This document shows positions 58,001 to 64,000 of a DNA stretch of 64,000 bases, one piece after another (the first letter of the stretch is position 1; every line of letters starts with the position of its first letter). Below the pieces are notes generated by a model, which did no database searches, was not told where the DNA came from, and was given only the letters and a program-made list of their open reading frames with translations. Made by a program: the position numbers and the translations under genes. This DNA comes from Scolanthus callimorphus (lineage: Eukaryota > Cnidaria > Anthozoa > Actiniaria > Edwardsiidae). The stretch spans positions 21,659,387-21,723,386 of the forward strand of contig CM066918.1 in assembly GCA_033964015.1 (NCBI GenBank), in the 5' to 3' direction.

Positions 58001-59377
58001 ATCTAGGGGGGGATCGCAACTCCCTTTGATGTTGCCGCTTTTCCAATCACCATGCTTGTTCCGAGTTCACTACCTGTCAATCAAACTCTTCAGTCACGCA
58101 TAGATCGCGCCGAGGGGAGTTTGAAAGGAAAATATATATATCTTATTAGACATTTTAGTGTAGAATATCGCTGGATTTTTATTCGAGTCTTAAGTATTTT
58201 GTCGAGCCCGTAAGGCCGAGACAAAATAAGAAGACGAGAAAAATTATTCCAGCAACTCCCTGGAGTTTGTCGATCAAATATTTAGAAAGGCCATAGAGTA
58301 GCGCATTGCAGTGGTCAAGTTTAGAGCAATGAAGAGTGAACCAGAATTTTAGAAGTCTCTTGGGAAAGAAAATTCCTGGCTATACTTCTGGTAGAAGGCA
58401 GATTTTACTATAGCATTGATGTAGCTTACTAAAGACATCATACAATCACAAGTTAACACTGATGTTACGAGCTTTCGCAACTGGAGCTACGCTTTCATTT
58501 CCCAGGGTGAGGTAATCAAGAGTAAGAGAGCTGCGGAAGCGAGAATGTAGTAAGAGGAGTTCAGTTTTATCTTTATCCAGTTTAAGCTTATTCCCGAGGT
58601 GGTCGCTTTCGAGAGCTTCGGCTGTATTCAATGTTTTTATACGGTATCGTGGAATCATGAGCAATGAAGCCATTGTAGTTATTGCGCAACAAGAAAAACG
58701 TTTTGGTCGTCACGAGCAACGTCTCTTCCTGGACTCGGTTAGAATGAGATGGTGATAAAAACTGAAAGCCCAAACAAGCCTAGAAGACCTATAAGATTCT
58801 GCGGCTTATTAGAGCTTAGATTGGAGTTGGCTCTTCAAAGAAAGTTCTACAGTCTCATAATTCCCTCCAATTATTTTAAAGACGTCCGTTCACTGACAGC
58901 ACGTAATAACTGGTTTGGTTTAAAGTTAGTAAATACCTCAACACCATACGAGAATAAACACTTTGGTCAAAGAGCAAAGTAAATATTCTTTGGTGCAGGA
59001 AAGCAAAACTAGCCATAATATTTCAGATACAACAATGCAAGGTGAAAAACGTTTCTTTTACTTTCGATTCTCGAAACTAACTAGAACCAAGGCGAGGACA
59101 AAGCTTATTTTTTATTTCCTGATTCTTACAGTTTTTTTTAATACTGAAATCACCGTTTTTGAAACCCAAACATTTCTTGTTGTTTTAATATGCGATGCCG
59201 ACAGGTGTTCATGCCGAAAGTATTCGATGCCGGCAGATACTCAATAGACCAAAAAGAATCAATAAATACACGTTAGTGAGGTAAACTTACTTGACATTTG
59301 ATGGAAACTGTCTGGACATCGGCAATAAACCAGACCAAAAACACGAAGCAACGAAACCAACCCATCCGCCAAGGCAT
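29422..59377 (-). CDS. alpha2delta-like VWA/Cache protein with N-terminal YfaP domain, 29 exons found
   Basis: Minus-strand exons: 59291-59377, 56202-56348, 54955-55185, 51781-52024, 50871-51153, 49791-50047, 49268-49354, 48995-49082, 48218-48390, 46928-47058, 46275-46383, 46172-46225, 45123-45298, 44062-44142, 43272-43346, 41805-41914, 40255-40399, 39760-39858, 38261-38364, 37701-37853, 36605-36729, 35242-35352, 34528-34666, 33515-33602, 33262-33328, 33079-33184, 31415-31538, 30338-30454, 29422-29661. Domain order: signal peptide, regulatory-like beta-sandwich, YfaP, VWA_N, VWA, double Cache, Cys-rich region, hydrophobic C-terminus; about 1300 residues. Alpha2delta proteins are extracellular subunits of voltage-gated calcium channels, and CACHD1-type relatives share the body. 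Most junctions agree in phase. One exon between 33079 and 31538 is missing, 41805-41914 does not fit the phase of 43272, and exons 50871-51153 and 46172-46225 need a one-base shift. Confidence 0.85.
30561..30703. mobile_element. foldback MITE, CTGCTAGCAG family, copy with decayed TSD
   Basis: Starts TAGCCTGCTAGCAGGCG and ends CTGCTAGCAGGCTA. The flanking nonamers TGCTAACCT and TGTTACCCT match at 7 of 9 positions. It lies in an intron of the alpha2delta-like gene. Confidence 0.7.
30754..31010. repeat. two ~118-bp direct repeats
   Basis: Two copies of 'tcgttctaaggtctttgttc' through 'ggtgctccgtaacaccaag'. A diverged third copy lies at about 45035-45095, next to a splice donor. Confidence 0.6.
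31415..31538 (-). CDS. alpha2delta-like gene, Cys-rich tail exon
   Basis: Reads CGSYIMVPVENTNVYLVVLD then GGYCPDPAMKC, matching the 'C-x-x-S-(F/Y)...P-x-(S/T)NL-(F/Y)-(M/L)VV-D' region near the C-terminus of alpha2delta proteins. It joins 30454 in phase 0 (CSKTSCAGG, CIPCVCSVRYNPC). Confidence 0.75.
34190..34383. repeat. MITE, TAGAGCGGATTTCACATGAC family, copy 1
   Basis: Ends GACAGTCATGTGAAATCCGC; the other end is incomplete. It shares 'attggctgagaaaaa' and 'caattgtatttacta' with the complete copy at 62101-62356. A shorter relative is at 42603-42723. Confidence 0.6.
34528..34666 (-). CDS. alpha2delta-like gene, second Cache exon
   Basis: Reads YDPTSRPWYHAAKSFPGKV then VPYSDNGGAGVVVSTSQTI, the classic RxWY...S-x-PY-x-D-x-G Cache motif. 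Phase 2 in and phase 0 out agree with exons 35242-35352 and 33515-33602. Confidence 0.85.
35391..36262. repeat. 14-bp minisatellite (GCATCTCTAGTGAC), ~62 copies
   Basis: Nearly uniform 14-bp units with CpG to TpG/CpA variants (gacGcatc, gaTGcatc, gacAcatc). It starts about 40 bases upstream, in the gene's sense, of exon 35242-35352. Confidence 0.92.
40255..40399 (-). CDS. alpha2delta-like gene, Cache exon
   Basis: Reads FGPGELSYTFVIETNTGRAL then VHPQLPQPE, equivalent to the 'YGF-AI-x-NGY-VL-x-HP-x-L' segment of alpha2delta Cache domains. Its leftover G joins 39858 (FSTILGSMRRRETGTKVL) in phase. Confidence 0.8.
40802..41057. repeat. foldback element, GCGCGCAACAT family
   Basis: Inverted ends 'ggctaaactaggacacatg' plus 'tagcgcgcaacatt' and 'aatgttgcgcgctacatg' plus 'tgtcctattagcc'. 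A relative lies near 43890-43980. Confidence 0.6.
41120..41612. repeat. TACAGTAAAAACCCGC element
   Basis: Inverted ends TACAGTAAAAACCCGCATAA and TTATGCGGGTTTTTACTGTA bound about 490 bp. Same terminal family as 834-983. Confidence 0.75.
43272..43346 (-). CDS. alpha2delta-like gene, Cache entry exon
   Basis: A 75-bp, phase 0/0 exon reading LSSPYWDERLGMYVVLGTPC, the (W)S-x-PY-x-D-x-x-G-(L)G signature at the start of the double Cache region. Confidence 0.75.
43395..43485. repeat. CAGACGGA-type microsatellite
   Basis: Simple tetranucleotide-like tract of cagacagac and gacggacgga. Confidence 0.75.
43679..43849. repeat. MITE, TTAGTCAAATC family, copy 3
   Basis: Starts TTAGTCAAATCCCACGTCTA and ends CACTAGTGTGATTTGACTAA, with the hairpin head 'aacaattattcctcgagccc' upstream at about 43572. 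Confidence 0.65.
45532..45924. repeat. foldback element, GTTACACGGTGCAATG termini
   Basis: Inverted ends GTTACACGGTGCAATGCTTT and TTGCACCGTGTAAC flank several copies of 'ttgcgagacaagttgca'. It has no coding content. Confidence 0.7.
47085..47375. repeat. dispersed element, copy without internal array
   Basis: Contains 'gctaaaagcggagctcccgg', 'ccgctgaaccatgaaaaatg' and 'gtgctccgctctgcggcc', matching the outer parts of 23430-24430. Confidence 0.7.
48218..48390 (-). CDS. alpha2delta-like gene, VWA exon with altered MIDAS
   Basis: Reads RLRPWYIRGIRGPKNIIILF then DISYAMKEDMKFTFARTAI and LLNTDFTN. R-x-WY-I followed by PK(N/D)-hydrophobic-D-x-S is the usual alpha2delta VWA entry. The metal site is DxSxA here rather than DxSxS. 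Confidence 0.85.
48415..48760. repeat. (AAGAAC)n-type A-rich tandem repeat
   Basis: Hexamer-like 'aacaag' units interrupted by about four copies of 'ctaattaaacatgaaaaac'. It starts about 25 bases upstream, in the gene's sense, of the VWA exon. Confidence 0.8.
49676..49761. repeat. perfect 36-bp-arm GC-rich hairpin
   Basis: Arm 49676-49711 (CATCCTCGCGCGCCAGGG...) is the exact complement of 49726-49761, with a 14-base loop. The nearby flanks share CATGTAAAC. Confidence 0.85.
49791..50047 (-). CDS. alpha2delta-like gene, VWA_N exon
   Basis: Helical sequence LNPSKIVASLAAFVSKRIEE, EKRRLALALQRVIEKKYAQY and KWVDKKS corresponds to the VWA_N region of alpha2delta proteins. Phases match both neighbours (split Asp codon upstream, phase 0 downstream). 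Confidence 0.8.
50266..50475. repeat. inverted element inside the CAGAGCTCCC repeat
   Basis: Ends AATCTCGTACCCAGAGCCCG then TCATCTTTTGGCCAG, and the complement CTGGCCAAAAGATGACGGGC at the right. It is flanked by halves of the 'gggagctctgggtacgagaatg' repeat. Confidence 0.6.
50871..51153 (-). CDS. alpha2delta-like gene, YfaP end joined to VWA_N, with a frame break
   Basis: The first part reads SGTGFSSMNCSRYWNVLQFD and TATFKIHQN, fitting the end of YfaP. The second part, in the next frame, reads NPNCNCSKRSDITSKEV and ...KLCVKEMKNIYDNI, fitting the alpha2delta N-terminal helix region. The exon is 283 bp, one more than the flanking phases allow, so a one-base insertion (or two-base loss) lies between about 51005 and 51110. 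Confidence 0.65.
51781..52024 (-). CDS. alpha2delta-like gene, YfaP domain second half
   Basis: Reads EEIDLDVDATNMYGPETMTL then YYVHIYSAGVC, matching the LD-x-D-(D/A)-T-x-(G/M)-YGPE core of YfaP proteins. It ends at TCA T before GTGAGT, and its leftover T joins CG of the next exon (Ser). Confidence 0.8.
52141..52436. repeat. MITE, GGCCCGTTTGCACTTGC family, copy 2
   Basis: Starts GGCCCGTTTGCACTTGC and ends GCAAGTGTAAACCGACC. It shares 'gcgcgagtcgc', 'gatttttctcgc' and 'gttggaattgcaactcgcgc' with 17349-17667. Confidence 0.65.
53310..54954. repeat. ~105-120-bp array copying an exon end and its splice donor
   Basis: Fourteen units contain CTTGCCATTCTTGCAGTCTT preceded by GACGTTAC, which on the minus strand is the last 20 bases of exon 54955-55185 and its GTAACG donor. 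Each unit also has 'cgctgaatatttaatgcgag' and 'ccctattgagt' steps. Confidence 0.92.
54955..55185 (-). CDS. alpha2delta-like gene, YfaP domain first half
   Basis: After the beta-sandwich end, RIMLTWGKVPRDLDAYLLTP matches the start of the YfaP/DUF2135 family (LTWG-x-PRDLD-x-HL). It ends KDCKNGK before GTAACG. The last 20 bases and the donor are copied 14 times in the adjoining array. Confidence 0.8.
56202..56348 (-). CDS. alpha2delta-like gene, regulatory-like beta-sandwich exon
   Basis: Reads VKDAVRSHRVAGAECILLSN ... GVAVIENVQPGNYQ and continues in the next exon as VRTSRIGYYTVTEYISI. This is the pattern of carboxypeptidase-regulatory-like domains (V-x-D, AGA-x-V, G-x-Y-x-V, GY). The splice acceptor's pyrimidine tract is the edge of a 25-bp minisatellite. 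Confidence 0.7.
56349..57070. repeat. 25-bp minisatellite abutting a splice acceptor, ~29 copies
   Basis: Units of GGACAAGAGAAAGGGCTGCG plus TGAGT, with a G/A variant at one position. On the minus strand the last unit forms the CTCTTGTCCAG acceptor of exon 56202-56348. Long overlapping minus ORFs here are repeat artefacts. Confidence 0.92.
58440..58625 (-). pseudogene. LINE reverse-transcriptase fragment
   Basis: Minus-strand reading NKLKLDKDKTELLLLHSRFR then LGNESVAPVAKARNISV matches the 'NKLKLN-x-DKTE' block downstream of the LINE YADD motif. No intact ORF surrounds it. Confidence 0.65.
59291..59377 (-). CDS. alpha2delta-like gene, signal-peptide exon
   Basis: The ATG at 59375-59377 opens 29 codons: a short basic start, then WFRCFVFLVWFIADVQTVS, a good signal peptide. 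It ends CAA before GTAAGT in phase 0, matching the next exon at 56348. Confidence 0.7.
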
Positions 59378-60017
59378 CTGCCGTTTTGATCCGATTCCTG
59401 GAATATCTGGAATCCCGCGTTTGAGGGGAAAACTGTTTTTCAGTTGCTCAGTGACTCGATAAGGTAATAAAACATTCCACAGTCATTTGGAGATTATACC
59501 AAACTTTGGGGCAACGTTGAAGCAATATTTGCATTTCTCATTACTGGCGCCTTAACAGGCAAACAAAAGGGCCTAAACAATTCCTTTTTAAGTGATTAAG
59601 TGTTAACCTATCGCACCACTGCGCTTGGCAGTAATTATCTGACATGTCAAAGCGACCAAACAGAGCAAAATACATCAATGTCACACCATTACCCGTAACT
59701 CAATCACACCCGAATTCCCAGAAGAGATCTGAGTTGAAATTGAGCTGGTTAAAAATTGTCATATGACGGTACGAACTATTTAATCATGCCCTATTTGTTA
59801 TACCGTTATTACACACCCACGCAATACATCCCTGATATGCACCTGTTTTACTTTAAGAAATACAAAATCGTCCGGAAAGTAGTTTCCTTTTAGCGGCACA
59901 GTTTTCGTAGAGTATTTTCAGATTTTAACAAGAGGTTCAGATAAAATCCTTTTAAAAAGACTTCCGACCTTAGTGCAAGTGAAGGGTCGGATAAAAGGTC
60001 TTTGGTACAAATAGCAA
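59378..60017. other. upstream region of alpha2delta-like gene
   Basis: No exon was recognised. The promoter should lie here, but no convincing core element is visible. Confidence 0.3.
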
Positions 60018-60026
60018 ATCCGAACG

Positions 60027-61598
60027 TAGCCTGCTAGCAGGCGTTGGAGGCTGTTTTTATCGGCGAAACCCCGAAGTTCGTAGTCGCGAGCGCCATCTTG
60101 GATTTTTTTGGCCGAGTGACAATGGGGCGAGTGACAAAACGAGGGGGTGGGGGGGCGGGAGAGAGGCGGAAAGAACGCCTGCAAGGAAACTATGCATTTT
60201 TGAGTCGCTAATTAAATTCCCGTCCACCAGCAGACGGGAATTATGATTGGCTAATCGGTCAATATGTCAATCATCTCCGAGCGTGTTGGGGTCACACATT
60301 CTCAAACGGAAACTCAACAAATAAATATAGCGGTCGATTCGGCAGAAGCAAGTAATTTCGCGTGCGCTTTCTTACTTCGGTTCTATTAAGTCAAAAGAAA
60401 TCGCTCGAGCTAGGAGCTGGCGATCAAAGGCCTGCTTGAAGGGCGAGATGGCAGTTTTTTGAGATGGCAGTTTTTCCGACTGGCTTCGGCAAAACTATGA
60501 TTTTCACTGTGTTTTGTATCGCGAAGAGAGGAGTGATGGAAAGCGTCCCCGCTTCGGTTTATATAGTAATATATCTCTACTCAAAAGCCTAACTGCTGAC
60601 CAAACGGATGAGATCGAATCTATCGAATGTAAAATGAGGGATTTAACTGCGGAAATGTTTGAAGAAAACCCTCCTCAGCCTGGTTCTATCCGGCGTGATA
60701 GTTGAAACATGCCGCTTGATTCTCGATCACCGGCTTTTCTTCGCCACAGCGTCCTTCTTCTCCTCTCACACAGCGATCTCGATTACTTAAAATATCTGCG
60801 AGTGTGGCTTAGTTTCCTTCTGCAGGTTTTACTAAATACGAGACGAAAAATTCACAGTGTTTTCGAGTTCAAAGGCTAGCGTTCTTGCACAACTCAGCGA
60901 GCGTATGCGAATCATTCTTTCCAACTTTATACCGGTCCCTGGATATTTGCGAAGTTTGTAATAAATCGCTTCTATTTATATAAATAAAAAGAATGCCATA
61001 AACTTAAACGGTAAAATAATACTGTTGAAGAAAGTCTCTTTATACAGAAGAATTTATTTCGAAGTAAATTAACCGCAAACTCGCTGTAAAATGTGCATTA
61101 TTTACGCACAACTTCGCACCTAAAACTGCACGCATCGTTGTTTCAAGCAACCTATCTTTTGTCGTTCTTTGGTAGATTAGAGAAGTGTGATATGTAAGTT
61201 GATCGCCAGCTCCTAGCTCGAGCGATTTCTTTTGACTTAATAGAACCGAAGTAAGAAAGCGCACGCGAAATTACTTGCTTCTGCCGAATCGACCGCTATA
61301 TTTATTTGTTGAGTTTCCGTTTGAGAATGTGTGGCCCCAACACGCTCGGAGATGATTGACATATTGACCGATTAGCCAATCATAATTCCCGTCTGCTGGT
61401 GGACGGGAATTTAATTAGCGACTCAAAAATGCATAGTTCCTTGCAGGCGTTCTTTCCGCCTCTCTCCCGCCCCCCCCACCCCCTCGTTTTGTCACTCGCC
61501 CCATTGTCACTCGGCCAAAAAAATCCAAGATGGCGCTCGCGACTACGAACTTCGGGTTTCGCCGATAAAAACAGCCTCCAACGCCTGCTAGCAGGCTA
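60027..61598. mobile_element. 1572-bp long-TIR foldback/MULE-like element with 9-bp TSD
   Basis: The two ends are near-perfect inverted copies about 400 bp long (60027-60427 and 61199-61598), each starting TAGCCTGCTAGCAGGCG. ATCCGAACG flanks both sides (60018-60026 and 61599-61607). The unique centre of about 770 bp holds a 63-codon ORF at 60514-60705 (NISLLKSLTADQTDEIESIE) of unknown origin. Long TIRs with 9-bp duplications fit Mutator-like or foldback elements. No transposase is seen. Confidence 0.88.
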
Positions 61599-62100
61599 AT
61601 CCGAACGCTGCGTCTTAATCTAGGAATTGTGATGATGATGACGTACTGTTGGGCAACAAGACAGTTAACAAACTTTCTGACTTTGCAACGATTTGACATC
61701 CTTTATGTTTTGAATGACAAATGAATGAAGAGCTGCCTTGAGCTTTTGTTTCGTTTCTGTAGTTTGGGAATTTGGATTGCGCGTCGTCACTATTTTAAAG
61801 CAAAGTCACGTACTTATTAAAAACTAAAGATGGGACATCGTAAAACAGCAGCCTATAGTCGTGGCACTTTGAAGTAGGAGAGCTTCTAAGAAATAATTTA
61901 TCATAAAAGTAGCGGGTGCTGAATACTTGAGCATCTTATGACAAATTTGTCAAAAAGTGGGCGCTTCACTGTCCGCTCCAGCCTCTCACCCTCCACCAGG
62001 TCGTGGCAGGTTATCTGTGAATATCAGATAATTTATATAGAGAGAATAATATATGGGCACGAATCCTGATAAAACACTATAAGTTTTTATAATACTACGA

Positions 62101-62356
62101 TAGAGCGGATTTCACATGACTGTCAAGACTTGTTATGTTATTGCTATTGCTTTGCGTTCTCATTGGCTACTCATTTTTTTTCAGCCAATCAAATTCGTAG
62201 TAAATACAATTGTGCAATTACTTGGTAATTGGTTTGGCTTGCAATTGGCTGAGAAAAAAGCCATTTAGGAGCAAGTCGTTATTTCTCTGGATTCTGATTG
62301 GCTAGTGATTGCTCAATTGCAATTGTTTTCACGATGGTCATGTGAAATCCGCTCTA
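62101..62356. repeat. MITE, TAGAGCGGATTTCACATGAC family, complete copy
   Basis: Starts TAGAGCGGATTTCACATGAC and ends CATGTGAAATCCGCTCTA. A TA target duplication is possible. Confidence 0.75.
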
Positions 62357-62440
62357 TAACGCGCGCTTTGATTGGTCCAAATCTATGCTCTATTACTCAC
62401 CGATAAAGTAATGATTCTCTCCCGCTATATCTTAAAAGCA

Positions 62441-62614
62441 TGAGCACAACTTTCTATGACTTTATCGGCAAATAGAGCACTTGTGATGTTGGAAGAGACA
62501 CTCGAAACCTATTAAAATCACTCGCCTGCGGCTCGTGATTTTACAAGTTCTTGTGTCTCTCCCAACATCACGCGTGCTCTATTGCGCCGATAAAGTCATA
62601 GAAAGTTGTGCTCT
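62441..62614. repeat. palindromic element with ~80-bp arms
   Basis: Left arm GAGCACAACTTTCTATGACT then TTATCGGC...GTGTTGGAAGAGACAC-like sequence pairs with 'gtgtctctcccaacatcacg'...AGTCATAGAAAGTTGTGCTC. The centre is 'ctcgcctgcggctcgtgatt'. Confidence 0.75.
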
Positions 62615-62657
62615 AATGCTTAAATATAATAAATCACATTAACTGAAAGTTAAAATA

Positions 62658-62663
62658 TTTATT
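62658..62663 (-). promoter_or_regulatory. polyadenylation signal of Prune-like gene
   Basis: AATAAA on the minus strand about 125 bases after the stop codon. Confidence 0.55.
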
Positions 62664-62787
62664 TCAAACCAAGACCAGGTTTGAATCATAAAATGACTAA
62701 TAAAGATGCTGCATCCTGCAATAATGTGAAAATGTAACTATGATACCTTTTTTTCTCAACAGTCTTCCATTTTAAGAAAACTCATAA

Positions 62788-63194
62788 CTAGCGGAAAAAC
62801 AACTTTTCTAGAAGCTTTAACATTGAGTTGGTTAAAACAAAACAACCAGTCATTCCAAGATCAAGGTCACTTAGCTGGAGTTGTCTGTCAGAAATCATAT
62901 ACCGTGCCAGCTTAAGAACACTGTCTTGTGCAGAGCCACAAACACATATCTGCCGCAAGGGTGGTCCATCTAGTTCTTGAAAAAACATTGCCATGACAAC
63001 CAAGGTATTGAGCCCCTTTAAATTACAGAACTCCTTGAGAGTATCTGCAATTTGTTCTCTAGAAAAGAAGTTTTCTAATGATAGTGCAATTGAACTAATG
63101 CCAACCCTCATCGAACTACCAGTCTGAGGTGGGACTGCTTTGTAGTCTTTCCGCAGAATGTCCATGCTTGTCAAATTTGAGATGTCGAATTTAG
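62788..63194 (-). CDS. prune: Prune-like DHH phosphoesterase, last exon (DHHA2 domain)
   Basis: The exon follows a long pyrimidine tract and CAG at 63195-63196. It reads FDISNLTSMDILRKDYKAV, MRVGISSIALSLENFF, NTLVVMAMFFQELDGPPLRQ and LARYMISDRQLQLSDLDLG, and ends KLFFR-TAG. ILRKD(x)K followed by a (V)GIS-hydrophobic strand and V-x-M-(T/A)-x-FF is the DHHA2 domain of Prune exopolyphosphatase/phosphodiesterase. The protein ends directly after this domain, without the acidic tail of vertebrate PRUNE1. The catalytic DHH half must lie upstream, beyond the window edge. An ORF that extends to 63315 runs into the intron. Confidence 0.82.
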
Positions 63195-63582
63195 CTGAAA
63201 AAAAAAAACAAGGAAAAGCAGTGAATGAATAAGAGTACAGAGAAAGAAACCCACAGTTATGGTATACTCTTTTCAGGTCTCTTTGCCTTCTACTATCAGA
63301 GGCAGTACAAAACACCTTGAAATAGTATTAAGAATGCCTGTCTACCATCATGCAATGCAGCCGTTATATGATATACTAAAATACTTGGAGGCCACTTTGT
63401 GAGCATTTGAAGGTCGTCATTTTCTTGGCACATTTTAAGGCATACTTCACTGCCATTCAAGTGTGACTACCATTGTGAAAGTTCTTCGAGTTTGTGTGCT
63501 CTACTGCAACATAACAGGGCCGAAGTGAGAAATGCCTTGCACAGTTTGTTTGTTTACCACTGCTAATGATAATGGTAATACT

Positions 63583-63940
63583 ATGGATTTCACCAAACCG
63601 TGGTGAGCATCGAAAAAAAAAAAATTATTGTTATTATTATTCTGCATGATCAGGCTCATGTTTTTGTCTGCATTCCTTTCTCCATGGACCAGCTTGATTT
63701 TCTAAAACTTCTCTGAAATACCTGAAAACTGGCAATATTGTCTGGTAAAAGCCACCAGTTCTGCTGTGGCCCAAAGTCGCTTTGCTTTCATATTTCAAGA
63801 TTGTAACAGGAGAGTATTATAATTTCGACTCAGTGGTGATAGTTATTTTCAAGCCTGTTGAGAAGGAATGCAGACAAAATAACATGAGCCCTTAAGCTCA
63901 TTTTTTTCGACATTCACCATGGTTCGGTAAAATCCATAGG
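63583..63940. repeat. foldback element in Prune-like intron
   Basis: Inverted ends 'tatggatttcaccaaaccg' and 'cggtaaaatccata', with a second pair 'catgtttttgtctgcattcc' and 'ggaatgcagacaaaataaca' inside. Confidence 0.65.
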
Positions 63941-64000
63941 TTTAATATCTTGTGAGATATTTTGCAAAGGATGAAAATACACTGATTGGTTCCCCTGTAT

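Overview
The window looks like nuclear DNA of an animal. Genes are split into many short exons (about 50-330 bp) with GT-AG introns, and the introns are full of miniature inverted-repeat elements, LINE relics and minisatellites. No bacterial-style operons are visible. The gene families (M13 neprilysin-like peptidase, alpha2delta/Cache protein, Prune) are metazoan. The repeat landscape suggests an invertebrate, possibly a cnidarian, but this is inference and I cannot name the species.

Layout. (1) 1-7006, plus strand: 3' part of a gene with ankyrin repeats, a coiled coil and Ser/Arg-rich exons (possibly synphilin-1-like), followed at once by a ~1.5 kb minisatellite. (2) 8500-10531: spacer with no gene seen. 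(3) 10532-25820, plus strand: a 17-exon M13 zinc metallopeptidase whose exons chain in phase to ~767 residues, with an N-terminal membrane anchor, VNAFY, HELVH, ENIAD and a C-terminal CKIW. Its introns hold five tandem arrays or retroelement relics. (4) 25821-29421: convergent spacer crowded with dispersed repeats, a tRNA-like segment and a LINE tail. (5) 29422-59377, minus strand: a ~30 kb, 29-exon gene. It encodes a signal peptide, a carboxypeptidase-regulatory-like beta-sandwich, a YfaP/DUF2135-type domain, then an alpha2delta body (VWA_N, VWA, double Cache, Cys-rich tail, hydrophobic C-terminus). (6) 60027-61598: an intact 1.57 kb long-TIR element with a perfect 9-bp target duplication. 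(7) 62788-63194, minus strand: the last exon of a Prune-like DHH phosphoesterase (DHHA2 domain).

The most unusual signals are tandem arrays that start at, or copy, splice junctions. One 14-copy array repeatedly duplicates the end of a YfaP exon with its 5' splice site. One 36-bp array begins at an M13 donor. One 25-bp array abuts a splice acceptor. One 14-bp array starts about 40 bp from another acceptor. A family of foldback elements with 9-bp target duplications (three copies, one nested in a reverse-transcriptase relic) and the YfaP-alpha2delta fusion are the next most interesting. Several conserved exons need a +/-1 nt shift to match their family, some at homopolymers, so small sequence errors (or decay) should be suspected. 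All exon calls come from reading frames, splice dinucleotides, phase and remembered family motifs; no alignment was run.
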